Notes: a model not told the origin generated them from the sequence alone. A stretch of DNA of 8,260 nucleotides from an uncultured Pirellulaceae bacterium (GCA_934255105.1 CAKQNH010000170.1:1-8260), one strand, 5' to 3'. Counted from the stretch's first letter, positions 1-6,368 are shown. A program made the numbers and translations.

Positions 1-693
1 GCCGAGAAATGCTCCGATGCCATTTTCAGTGAATGCAAACGCTTGGCCCCCAACGCAACGATTTTAGAAGGCTACGGCATTACGGAATGTTCACCCGTCG
101 TGTCTGCCAATAGCGTCCAAGATCCTCGACTGGGGACGGTCGGCCGACCGGTGAAGAGCGTCGAAATCTGCATTGTCGAAATCGAGTCCGATCAACCTCT
201 GCCCCAAGGGGAGACGGGCATGTTGTTGGTCGCCGGACCGTCGATCTTCAGTGGTTATTATGAAGCCGATGGCCCCAGTCCATTCGTGGAGGTGGCCGGT
301 AAGATGTGGTATCGCACCGGTGATTTGGTCTCTCAAGACGAGGATGGGTTTTTGCATTTCAAAGGTCGCTTGAAACGATTCTTGAAAGCTGGCGGAGAGA
401 TGATTTCTTTGCCCGCGCTTGAAGAGCCCTTCAGCCGCGCTTTTCCGCCCGGCGAAGATGGTCCGCAGGTTGCAGTGGAAGGGGTGGAGACCGACGATGG
501 GCGGCACATCGTGCTCTTCACCACGCGCGAATTTACCTTGCAGCAAGCCAGCAGCCTGTTGTTGGAGGCTGGTCTGCGCGGGGTGATGCGGTTGGACGAG
601 GTGCGGCATATCGAACTCATCCCAGTGTTGGGAACCGGCAAGACCGATTACAAAGTATTGCGCAGCAAGGTTTTGGAGATTGTGGCGAGTTAG
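1..693 (+). CDS. Aas-like AMP-binding acyl-ACP/acyl-CoA synthetase, C-terminal part (5' partial)
   Basis: This is the last 230 residues of an adenylate-forming (ANL superfamily) enzyme; the frame is open from the first base, so the start lies outside the window. These enzymes activate a fatty acid with ATP and load it onto ACP or CoA. Numbering from the window edge, the visible core motifs are YGITE at 25-29 (A5), GTVGRPV at 45-51, WYRTGDL at 103-109 (A7), GFLHFKGRLKR at 116-126 (A8, the hinge) and GTGKTDYK at 211-218, which holds the A10 catalytic lysine. The phrases EGYGITECSPVVS, AGGEMISL and LGTGKTDYK resemble the synthetase domain of Aas (acyl-ACP synthetase/2-acylglycerophosphoethanolamine acyltransferase) more than ordinary FadD. 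The missing N-terminal part may therefore carry transporter-like and PlsC acyltransferase domains, as in Aas-type fusions; that is inference. The stop is TAG at 691-693. The family call is firm, the exact substrate is not. Confidence 0.9.
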   Translation, partial: AEKCSDAIFSECKRLAPNATILEGYGITECSPVVSANSVQDPRLGTVGRPVKSVEICIVEIESDQPLPQGETGMLLVAGPSIFSGYYEADGPSPFVEVAGKMWYRTGDLVSQDEDGFLHFKGRLKRFLKAGGEMISLPALEEPFSRAFPPGEDGPQVAVEGVETDDGRHIVLFTTREFTLQQASSLLLEAGLRGVMRLDEVRHIELIPVLGTGKTDYKVLRSKVLEIVAS

Positions 694-713
694 ATTCCCC
701 GGTGGCGCGGTTT

Positions 714-760
714 TAGCCCGGAGGGCGGCATATCTTAGCCGAGGGCGTCAGCCACCGGGC
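714..760 (+). repeat. Degenerate copy of the REP-like GC-rich element
   Basis: It begins 21 bp after the synthetase stop codon and matches the better copies at 911-955 (minus) and 7490-7537 (plus) in both conserved halves, AGCCCGGAGGGCG and GCCACCGGG. The middle has diverged, and the 8-bp hairpin arms are reduced to about six matches around GTCA, so this copy looks decayed. It may still act as a weak 3' stem for the synthetase mRNA. Confidence 0.6.
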
Positions 761-780
761 CAGAGGAAAATTGCCCAAGA

Positions 781-889
781 AGCCCGGAGGGCGACACAGA
801 GGACCTGAGCTCGCTTGTCAGGTATCGAGCGGACTATGATCCCAAGCTAGGCCAAGAGTTAAGGTAATGTATGTGCCGCCCTCCGGGCT
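781..889. repeat. Inverted half-elements of the REP-like repeat
   Basis: AGCCCGGAGGGCG at 781-793 faces its reverse complement at 876-889 (CGCCCTCCGGGCT type, here CCGCCCTCCGGGCT) across about 82 bp. Only the AGCCCGGAGGGCG half of the element is present on each side; the GCCACCGG hairpin half is missing. A possible -10 (TATGAT, 835-840) lies between the arms. TTGTCA (815-820) upstream is only 14 bp away, too short for a normal sigma70 spacer, so I do not call it a promoter for the gene at 975. Confidence 0.5.
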
Positions 890-910
890 TGTTTATCTAT
901 TGCATGGAAT

Positions 911-955
911 CCGGTGGCTTGCGCCACCGGCAGGGATATGTCGCCCTCCGGGCTA
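911..955 (-). repeat. REP-like element with a GNRA-capped hairpin (minus orientation)
   Basis: Read on the minus strand, this begins TAGCCCGGAGGGCGACATA and ends in a perfect 8-bp hairpin, CCGGTGGC-GCAA-GCCACCGG (911-930 on the plus strand). The loop is a GNRA tetraloop in that strand. It is nearly identical, in opposite orientation, to 7490-7537, with about four substitutions over 45 bp. It lies 20 bp before the start codon of the next gene, so the hairpin could affect the 5' end of that mRNA if transcription starts further upstream. Confidence 0.75.
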
Positions 956-974
956 AGAAGGTGAGCAGTACTAC

Positions 975-2078
975 ATGAACCTATCACCACTCACCTTGTA
1001 CCCAGTTGCAACAACTGCCCGCTCCGCAATCACGCGGCGGCGCCTGCTGCAGTGTGTGGCCGGTTCGGCAGCGGTCGCGTGGGGAGGATCTCACGTGCTG
1101 CACGCGGATGACATCCCGCCGCGCGAGGACCTCGACGAACTGTACGATGCCCACGTGGATCGGGCAGTGCGGGAAGGTTTGGCACTGTTGATCTCGCGGC
1201 AGAATCAGGATGGAACCTTTCAGTCTGCCGACCAAGGCCGCTGGGTGGGAGTCTGTTCGCTGATCGGCTTGGCATTCCTCAGTCGCGGCATTCGCTCGGG
1301 AGTTGGCCCAGCGGGAATGGCATTGCAACGCACCGGTCGTTATGTGCTGTCCCAAGTGCAAGCCAGCGGTTTTTTGTCCGCCACCGGAGAGACCAGCCAT
1401 GGGCCGATGTATGACCACGGTTTCGGCACCCTGTTTTTAGCCGAACTGATCGGCACCGATCGCCAACTCAATATCCGCAGCAAATTGGCCTCGGCAGTCG
1501 AATTGATCGTGCGCACGCAGAACAAGGAAGGGGGCTGGCGGTACAATCCCGCCCCGCAGGATGCTGACCTATCGGTCACCGTTTGTCAGATGATGGCCCT
1601 CCGCGCCGCCCGCAATGCTGGTATCGGCGTGGCCAAGGAGACTATCGATCGTGCGGTAGATTATGTGCGCCGCAGTCAAAATGCTGACGGTGGTTTCATG
1701 TACCAGTATCGCTTGGCGGGTGGCGAGAGTCGCTTCCCACTGACGGCGGCGGCCGTGGTGGCGCTGTACAGCGCAGGTATCTACGATGGTGCCGAAATAG
1801 AATCGGCCCTAACCTATCTGCAGACCCATGCGGCGGCCAACAGCTCGCTGGATCGCAATAGCTTCTTTTATTATGCGCACTACTATTCGGCGCAGTGCTT
1901 CTGGCATCGTGGGGGCGAAAGCTGGGATCGTTGGTATGGCGGACTCAAGAGAAACTTGCTGGTCCTGCGAAATTCACAAGGAGGGTGGTTTGACTACAAC
2001 AGTGTAGAATATGGTACTGCCATGGCTTGTTTGATCCTGAATATGCCACGCACCGTGCTGCCGATCTTCCAACGATAG
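975..2078 (+). CDS. Secreted prenyltransferase/squalene-oxidase-repeat (alpha/alpha toroid) protein
   Basis: The 367-residue product starts at ATG 975, preceded by GAAGGTGAG at 957-965, a good ribosome site with 9-nt spacing. Its N-terminus has a twin-arginine-like signal (TRRRLLQ, residues 20-26), a hydrophobic stretch (27-42) and a likely cleavage after VLHA (41-44), so it is probably exported by Tat. The rest is a helical toroid of the terpene-cyclase/prenyltransferase fold, with repeats ending in QNQDGTF (76-82), QNKEGGW (182-188), QNADGGF (235-241) and NSQGGWF (333-339). Squalene-hopene cyclases are much longer (roughly 630 residues) and carry an acidic DxDD motif. Here the nearest sequence is DADLS (196-200), with the fourth Asp replaced by Leu, so cyclase activity is doubtful despite common annotation. 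Such single-toroid secreted proteins are frequent in planctomycetes and their role is unknown. The next start codon is 22 bp downstream, suggesting co-transcription. Confidence 0.85.
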   Translation: MNLSPLTLYPVATTARSAITRRRLLQCVAGSAAVAWGGSHVLHADDIPPREDLDELYDAHVDRAVREGLALLISRQNQDGTFQSADQGRWVGVCSLIGLAFLSRGIRSGVGPAGMALQRTGRYVLSQVQASGFLSATGETSHGPMYDHGFGTLFLAELIGTDRQLNIRSKLASAVELIVRTQNKEGGWRYNPAPQDADLSVTVCQMMALRAARNAGIGVAKETIDRAVDYVRRSQNADGGFMYQYRLAGGESRFPLTAAAVVALYSAGIYDGAEIESALTYLQTHAAANSSLDRNSFFYYAHYYSAQCFWHRGGESWDRWYGGLKRNLLVLRNSQGGWFDYNSVEYGTAMACLILNMPRTVLPIFQR

Positions 2079-2100
2079 TCTGCCTGTGGAGTTTGCTAAT

Positions 2101-3816
2101 ATGACGGCTCGAATAAATGGCGTAGCGGAACTCGCCAAGAGTTTCGACCGCGCAAGCATTGTCTCTCCCACCGGCATCACCGTTGGCCTTATCGCTTGTT
2201 TCCTATTGAGTCTCTCCCCCGCGGCCGCACAAGAGCGTTACGAGCTCGTAGCCGCGCAGCACGGCGTGGCTTCCCAAGCCTCATTTGCGAACAATGAACT
2301 GCAAATCGTCGGACCCGACGGCAGCGCAACCATCTATACTCGCCAGCCAGCTTACGATTCGCCAGGGGGCCAGTGGTTCGCTTACGCCAGTCGCGGAGCC
2401 GGACAAATCCTGCGCTGGCCGGCGAGCAACAGTGGCAAGCTGCAGATCGGTGAGGCCCGCGGCGACAGCGTGCGCTATCGATACAGTCAAATGTCGATCC
2501 GCCCCGTCGGTCGACTGCCCGATCGAATCCCCAGTCGAGTTGCTGACCGGCCCGTATTGCCACCCTCAGCCACTATGTCTGAGCGAGATCCGTTGGCTTC
2601 TGCCATCGACTCACGCGGGATGGGACGCATCGGCGACCTGCCGGTCAGCGACGTTTTTCAACAATTGTTAACGAGAGATAATGCCACAGGCCGCGTTGAA
2701 CCGCGAGCCGTACGCATTGCTTCGTACGATGGACGGCGCGCGCCCGCGCTGCTCACTCGCGGTAACGGGCTGGAGCTGATCGCAACCGATAGCTCGGCCA
2801 CTGCCAGCGATTGGTGGATCTCGCCAGCGGGGGCAGGCATGGTGCGAGTGCAGATGTATGATCGTGGGCGAGTGTATGCGGTCAGTTCGCAGGCGCCAGA
2901 TCGAGTAACCTTGATGCCCATTGCTCAGGACCCGCGACAGTTGTGGCGCGTTACCGATGCTTGGGGAGTCGACAATCGCTACATATTGGCCAATGGACAA
3001 TTTCCGGGTTTGTGTTTGACTCACTTGGCTGGTGGCCACATCGGACTACAGCCGATCAACTTTGCGCCCACGCAGTTGTGGGCTCCGCTCGTGGTCCCGC
3101 CAGTTCCATCGTTTCAGCCATTTTACCGCACGGTTAGCCAAGAAGTTCACGCGAATGCACAACTGCCGCCAGCGCAATTGGAGTTGGTCAATTCGCATCG
3201 CTATTCGCTAGTAATTCTGTTGGGAGACAATCGCGGTGGCGCGGATGTGCAGGTGTTTACTATACCAGCCGGCGGATCGCAAGTTGTCTCACTCGATCGC
3301 GATGCCGGTTCAACGCTGATAGAAACAGTCGAATTGCTCGATCCCTTAGGCGGCTGGCAGCGTCAGCAATTTGTGACTGCCATTCCGCCTCGGGCGTTTT
3401 ACGACTTGAGCGTCTATGCGGAGCACCTGCAATCGATTGCTATCGACCGCACTGGCAAGAGTCCGAATCAGATCGAGGATGTGAATATGGTTCCGAAGAG
3501 CATCGGTTGGCTACCGCTGCCAGCAGGTGCTGCGCTACCGTCGGTCGGTCGCATGGACGTCTATCAGCGCGCCCAAGCTGCGAACAATCCCGGCGCAGTT
3601 CGGCGATTCGATCCTCGCCAGTTTGATGCGCAGCCCGCTCCGGATCGGCTGGAGCAGATTTTGCTCGATCTAGCACCTACTAGTTCGCCCGCCAGTGGAC
3701 CCGCCGCTACGTCTAAACCTTCATCGAATCCGCCAACATCCCAGGCAGCGCCAGCGTCTCCCGCTCAGGTGCCAGGTGAGCCGCGAGGTGACTCACCGCC
3801 GCGGCGCAGTTTTTAG
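2101..3816 (+). CDS. Secreted protein of unknown function with a possible ricin-like beta-trefoil
   Basis: I prefer ATG 2101 (571 residues) because GTGGAG at 2086-2091 then serves as ribosome site. A GTG start at 2086 would give 576 residues, and residue numbers here follow that longer form. A signal peptide is clear: hydrophobic 31-44, cleavage after SPAAAQ (44-49). No enzyme motif was recognised. Residues about 220-335 show three similar units with tryptophans at 244, 287 (PRQLW) and 332 (PTQLW), spaced 43 and 45 residues, with GLCLT before the last one. This resembles the QxW signature of ricin-type carbohydrate-binding trefoils. Residues about 360-490 form a further beta-rich region (VFTIPAGGSQVVSLD, then GWLPLPAGAALP). 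The last 45 residues are a Pro/Ser/Ala-rich, probably disordered tail ending in PPRRSF. Its close spacing to the toroid gene suggests that both act outside the cytoplasm. The gene call is firm, the function is not. Confidence 0.8.
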   Translation: MTARINGVAELAKSFDRASIVSPTGITVGLIACFLLSLSPAAAQERYELVAAQHGVASQASFANNELQIVGPDGSATIYTRQPAYDSPGGQWFAYASRGAGQILRWPASNSGKLQIGEARGDSVRYRYSQMSIRPVGRLPDRIPSRVADRPVLPPSATMSERDPLASAIDSRGMGRIGDLPVSDVFQQLLTRDNATGRVEPRAVRIASYDGRRAPALLTRGNGLELIATDSSATASDWWISPAGAGMVRVQMYDRGRVYAVSSQAPDRVTLMPIAQDPRQLWRVTDAWGVDNRYILANGQFPGLCLTHLAGGHIGLQPINFAPTQLWAPLVVPPVPSFQPFYRTVSQEVHANAQLPPAQLELVNSHRYSLVILLGDNRGGADVQVFTIPAGGSQVVSLDRDAGSTLIETVELLDPLGGWQRQQFVTAIPPRAFYDLSVYAEHLQSIAIDRTGKSPNQIEDVNMVPKSIGWLPLPAGAALPSVGRMDVYQRAQAANNPGAVRRFDPRQFDAQPAPDRLEQILLDLAPTSSPASGPAATSKPSSNPPTSQAAPASPAQVPGEPRGDSPPRRSF

Positions 3817-3965
3817 CGAGGGAATTGTTTAACGCCCAGCCGCAGTAGCCGGTGGATCAAAGGTTGGTTTTACTGTGGCGTCGAGCCAAGAAGAAACAGA
3901 GTATTGGACTAGCAGGTGCACCGGCTACGTAGGTGCCGGCGGGAGTGGAGTCGATTGGGTTTTTG

Positions 3966-4036
3966 CAAACTCAAACTCAAACTCAAACTCAAACCAATTT
4001 CCTGCAAGAATGTAGTTAAAGTTTGAGTTTGAGTTT
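3966..4036. repeat. (CAAACT)n array facing an inverted (AGTTTG)n copy
   Basis: Almost five copies of CAAACT run from 3966 to 3994. After about 25 bp of unrelated sequence the reverse complement appears at 4020-4036 (AGTTTGAGTTTGAGTTT). The arms can pair over 17 perfect base pairs in more than one register, giving a long A/T-rich stem with a roughly 25-35 nt loop. There is no U-run after it, so it does not look like a standard terminator. The units have no spacers, so it is not a CRISPR array. Confidence 0.85.
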
Positions 4037-4290
4037 AAGGTCGAGAAATCGCTGAGCAAATCTCAGTCTAGTAGAAACGGAGACCAGTTTTTCAGAACTA
4101 AAACGTGGGCGTGAAATGGACTCAAATCCTCAGTCAATCCCAAGTTTTTAGCAGTCCAGCGCAGCGCGTGGCTGCTACAGGTGCCATCGCCTGCGCAGGC
4201 CGCGACTGAGGGTTGGTTAGGGACGTGGTGCATCAGCGTATTGCATATTGACCGAGTTATCTCGTGCATCGCGCCTGCTGCGGCTTGGCG

Positions 4291-4318
4291 TTTAACGATT
4301 TTGGGACATTAGTATATT
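4291..4318 (+). promoter_or_regulatory. Possible sigma70-type promoter for the NPCBM gene
   Basis: TATATT at 4313-4318 is a reasonable -10 box, with a weak -35 candidate TTTAAC at 4291-4296 (16-bp spacer). Transcription would begin near 4325, giving a 5' leader of about 25 nt that includes the ribosome site GGAGAG (4336-4341). The -35 match is poor. Confidence 0.25.
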
Positions 4319-4348
4319 TCCGTACTAAGGTGCGCGGAGAGACGAATC

Positions 4349-5731
4349 ATGATTGTAACAACACGACACCTATCGTCGCTTTGCGACACAGCGCAGGCAG
4401 TGCCCCTAGAGCTCAGATGCCCAGCGAAGCTGGCTATGCTGGTATTGTTCGTTGCCTGGGGCACTCTGTTCGCTTCACAAACACAGCTCATTGCACAAAC
4501 GCTACACACGCTCGACACCATCCAGCCCGATGCCAAGTTGTTAGCGCTGAATTCAGACGGGCGGTGGAGTTTTGCGGTTGGCGAGCGCGAGACACAGTTA
4601 GCTGCTGAGCAGATTGTGCGGTGGGGAGCTTGGACTGGCGCGCTCGATGATTCTGCAGCGTGGCTTGCCGATGATAGCCTGGTATGTGGCGAGCTGATTC
4701 TAAGCGCCTCGGGCGTGGCGCTGGCCAGCGATTGGCTAGACGTACCTCCGCTGGCTTGGAATAGCATCCGCGGTTTGGTGCTGGCCCCTCCTCGAACGCT
4801 AGACAATTGGCTGGTTCTGCAAGCGCAGATGCAGGCCGTCGATGGCGAAGAGGATGTGCTGTGGTTGGCCAATGGCACACGGCTCAAGGGCATTGTTCGC
4901 TGGGACGACGCCTCCGATTCGCCTATAGGTCAGACGCTGGGGATCGATGTTGGGGCAGGGGGTGTCGGTGGAGGTGATGTTTTAGAGGGCGGCTCTGGCG
5001 GTCAGTCCATCCGGATTCCGTTGGCCGAGATTAAAGCCATCGTGTTCAGCCCCGCGCTTCTTGGGCCCGTGCCCGAGCAACGCGGCACCATATGGATTAG
5101 CTTGCAGGATGGTTCGCGACTGAAGACCACTCGCATCGACGTCAGCCCCACCGGCGTGCAGCTTGCGCTCGCTGGCGGGTTGCAGTTGACCAGCCTGGAT
5201 TCCCCTGAGCAGTTTGTCTCGGCAGTTGTCGGTATTGCTCGACCGTCGGCAGCAGGGACTCAGTTTTTAAGCGAGCTCAGCCCGGCCAGCTATCGGCATC
5301 TGCCCGACAGCACGTTGAGCTGGGAGCTGGGGGTTGATCGCGATGTCTTGGGCGATGCGTTGCATACGCGGCGAGGGATATTCGAGCGAGGCTTGGCGAC
5401 GCACAGCGTGTCGCAGGTAGCCTATCGCTGGGACGGATCGGCGGCGCGGCTGCTGGCGGAAGTCCGGCTGGCCGCTGCGCCGCCCGGTGCAGCGGAGCGA
5501 CTCGGGAGCGTCGCTTGTAAAATCCTGGTGGCGCGAGGCGGCGAGCTACAGACGGCGCATGCCTTTGAGCTACAGCGTGCGGCACATGGTCAGTCTCCGC
5601 CCGTTGAGCTCGTCGACGTGGCTCTGCAGGACGCTCGGCTGATTGTACTGGTGACGGATAAGTCAGACTACGGTCAGTACGGCGACCACGTGTTGTGGCT
5701 CGACGCCCGCCTGACGCCAGTTGGAGAATAA
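4349..5731 (+). CDS. Secreted protein with C-terminal NPCBM (putative carbohydrate-binding) domain
   Basis: The 460-residue product starts at ATG 4349, 7 nt after GGAGAG (4336-4341). Residues 27-44 are hydrophobic and probably a signal peptide, with cleavage near LIAQ (47-50) and a longer than usual N-region. Residues about 318-457 match the NPCBM/NEW2 domain as I know it: RGIFERGLATHS (342-353), LAEVRLAAAPPG (369-380), PVELVDVALQDARLIVLV (418-435) and the closing DHVLWLDARL (446-455). The domain is found on glycosidases and other secreted proteins and is thought to bind sugars. No catalytic domain is visible ahead of it. Instead the N-terminal half repeats a beta motif of the type DGxRLK (ANGTRLKGIVRWD at 174-186, DGSRLKTTRIDV at 254-265), interrupted by a Gly-rich linker (202-219, GAGGVGGGD...EGGSGG). 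It appears monocistronic. A role in binding or displaying polysaccharide at the cell surface is inference. Confidence 0.85.
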   Translation: MIVTTRHLSSLCDTAQAVPLELRCPAKLAMLVLFVAWGTLFASQTQLIAQTLHTLDTIQPDAKLLALNSDGRWSFAVGERETQLAAEQIVRWGAWTGALDDSAAWLADDSLVCGELILSASGVALASDWLDVPPLAWNSIRGLVLAPPRTLDNWLVLQAQMQAVDGEEDVLWLANGTRLKGIVRWDDASDSPIGQTLGIDVGAGGVGGGDVLEGGSGGQSIRIPLAEIKAIVFSPALLGPVPEQRGTIWISLQDGSRLKTTRIDVSPTGVQLALAGGLQLTSLDSPEQFVSAVVGIARPSAAGTQFLSELSPASYRHLPDSTLSWELGVDRDVLGDALHTRRGIFERGLATHSVSQVAYRWDGSAARLLAEVRLAAAPPGAAERLGSVACKILVARGGELQTAHAFELQRAAHGQSPPVELVDVALQDARLIVLVTDKSDYGQYGDHVLWLDARLTPVGE

Positions 5732-5932
5732 GTGGGGTAAGCTTCCAGCTTGTAGATTGCGGCTTGCGGTGAAGCTTGTAGCATACATCATCCTGCCATA
5801 TACGTTCTTTGGACTGCTGCGACATGCTGAAACAAACCTCCACTTTTCGAGTTAGCCGTCGCGTTTGTTGGAGTCTAGCCTTTAGGCGATTCAAGAGGCG
5901 TGAAGTGGCTAGAGCCTGGGGTCTAATCTTTT

Positions 5933-6006
5933 AAACCGCGAATTAACACGAATAGACGCTAATGACAGACCGATCATTCGCGTTTATTTGCGTCCATTCG
6001 CGGTTT
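5933..6006. repeat. Large imperfect palindrome with AAACCGCGAATT ends
   Basis: The left arm, 5933-5964, begins AAACCGCGAATTAACACG. The right arm, 5975-6006, ends CGTCCATTCGCGGTTT. They are reverse complements at 26 of 32 positions, separated by a 10-nt loop. Each arm itself repeats a short GCGAAT-like word. Palindromes with these ends recur in planctomycete intergenic DNA as I remember them. The function is unknown, and a miniature mobile or REP-type origin is possible. Confidence 0.8.
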
Positions 6007-6110
6007 GATTCTTCGATTGAGTCTATCTTCCTGGCCGTCAGCCCTACCTTACGCAGCCACTGTGTATCCAACCTGCATGGGAGCAAGGCTGCTTAAATCG
6101 TGGAGTATGA

Positions 6111-6174
6111 AAACGGGCAGGAGTCCCCGTTCTACGGAAGGGAAACGAGCAGGAGTGCCGTTCTACGGCAAAGA
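6111..6174 (+). repeat. Two tandem 32-bp units (GCAGGAGT...GTTCTACGG)
   Basis: Unit 1 (6111-6142) and unit 2 (6143-6174) share AAACG, GCAGGAGT and GTTCTACGG, with differences mainly in the short block between GCAGGAGT and GTTCTACGG (CCCC against GCC) and at the ends. The pair ends about 12 bp before the putative promoter of the aroF leader. It may be only a dispersed intergenic repeat, but a tandem site at this position could also bind a regulator. Confidence 0.6.
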
Positions 6175-6185
6175 GGGGATGGCAC

Positions 6186-6214
6186 TTGCTTTGGCGGGGG
6201 ACAGAAGTCATACT
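6186..6214 (+). promoter_or_regulatory. Putative sigma70-type promoter of the aroF leader
   Basis: TTGCTT at 6186-6191 and CATACT at 6209-6214 are separated by exactly 17 bp and match the -35 and -10 consensus at about four positions each. Transcription would start near 6220-6222, at the leader ATG (6221). The boxes are moderate, but their spacing and position fit the attenuator downstream. Confidence 0.4.
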
Positions 6215-6220
6215 GGTGGG

Positions 6221-6304
6221 ATGGACAAAACAATCGTCGCCACTGGCCGTTATTTTTTTAGCTTTTATCCGCAGTTTTTCTGCGGGGCCGAGCAGCGACC
6301 GTAG
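6221..6304 (+). CDS. Phe/Tyr-rich leader peptide of the aroF attenuator
   Basis: This reading frame encodes about 27 residues and contains RYFFSFYPQFF: five Phe and two Tyr within ten codons (6251-6280), as in the pheA and pheST leader peptides of enterobacteria. Its role would be regulatory. A ribosome short of Phe-tRNA or Tyr-tRNA would stall on these codons and change the folding of the downstream RNA. The stop is TAG 6302-6304, 28 nt before the terminator stem. I chose ATG 6221 because it is the nearest in-frame ATG and coincides with the predicted transcription start. GGTGGG directly abuts it, too close to be a normal ribosome site. ATG 6179 is an alternative, giving 41 residues. The codon run and its link to the hairpins are seen directly; translation is inferred. 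Confidence 0.7.
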   Translation: MDKTIVATGRYFFSFYPQFFCGAEQRP

Positions 6305-6338
6305 CGACCTGTCCCACTACCGGAAACTCTCAGCCTCG
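6269..6338 (+). promoter_or_regulatory. aroF: Attenuator pairings 1:2 and 2:3 upstream of aroF
   Basis: Segment 1:2 is a perfect hairpin CCGCAG-TTTTT-CTGCGG (6269-6285) lying inside the leader reading frame, just after the first Phe/Tyr cluster. Segment 2 (CGGGGCCGAG, 6283-6292) can instead pair with segment 3 (CTCAGCCTCG, 6329-6338) over 9 of 10 positions, including one G-U pair, with one C-A mismatch. This antiterminator takes the left arm of the terminator hairpin (6332-6339), so 2:3 and 3:4 exclude each other, as do 1:2 and 2:3. A ribosome stalled at 6251-6268 would cover segment 1 and favour 2:3 (read-through). A ribosome reaching the stop at 6302-6304 would lie over part of segment 2 and favour termination. 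The pairings are read directly; the mechanism is inferred from the trp/phe paradigm. Confidence 0.7.
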
Positions 6339-6368
6339 ACGATCACCGATCTTCGAGGCTTTTTTTTT
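6332..6368 (+). terminator. Intrinsic terminator (attenuator 3:4 hairpin)
   Basis: The arms AGCCTCGA (6332-6339) and TCGAGGCT (6353-6360) form a perfect 8-bp stem. It extends past a single C-U mismatch into GATC/GATC around a 3-nt ACC loop, and is followed at once by eight further T (6361-6368). This is a textbook rho-independent terminator. It stands 53 nt before the aroF start codon on the same strand, so it must be conditional if aroF is transcribed from the upstream promoter. It could also simply end an upstream transcript, but the antiterminator pairing and the Phe/Tyr leader argue for attenuation. Confidence 0.85.

Larger units (their letters stand above)
3817..4348. other. 530-bp intergenic region without a convincing gene
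   Basis: No reading frame here has a start signal, codon bias or recognisable protein. The contents I can name are a small imperfect GC-rich inverted repeat around the palindrome TACGTA (about 3915-3942, CCGGC...GCCGG), the hexanucleotide array with its inverted copy (3966-4036), a perfect 12-bp palindrome GCCTGCGCAGGC at 4189-4200, and a possible promoter just before the next gene. No hairpin with a T-run marks the end of the upstream gene. Confidence 0.6.
5732..6185. other. Intergenic repeat-rich region upstream of the aroF leader
   Basis: This gap of about 450 bp holds no gene that I can support. It contains a short direct repeat, AGCTTGTAG, at 5748-5756 and 5773-5781; a small palindrome GCCTTTAGGC (5878-5887 region); the 32-bp inverted repeat at 5933-6006; and the tandem 32-bp unit at 6111-6174. 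No terminator with a T-run was seen after the NPCBM gene. A frame open from TTG 6005 runs into the aroF leader peptide, but its upstream part crosses the repeats and has no start signal. Confidence 0.6.

Noticed and set aside
815..840. TTGTCA...TATGAT promoter before the toroid gene
   Set aside because: Both boxes match well, but the 14-bp spacer is outside the normal sigma70 range and the site lies inside the repeat cluster.
975..2078. Squalene-hopene cyclase
   Set aside because: Only 367 residues, export signal, and no intact DxDD motif; the toroid repeats alone do not support cyclase activity.
3966..4036. CRISPR-like array
   Set aside because: The hexamer units are directly adjacent with no spacers, and no cas gene is nearby.
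4264..4608. 114-codon plus-strand frame overlapping the start of the NPCBM gene
   Set aside because: Cys/His-rich product without a domain. The overlapping frame has a signal peptide and a good ribosome site.
4309..4893. 194-codon minus-strand reading frame opposite the NPCBM gene start
   Set aside because: Ser/Ala-rich antisense shadow, with no ribosome site and no recognisable domain.
5277..5894. 205-codon minus-strand reading frame over the NPCBM gene end
   Set aside because: The product is Arg/Pro/Ala-rich, typical of antisense translation of a GC-rich gene; the opposite strand encodes a clear NPCBM domain.
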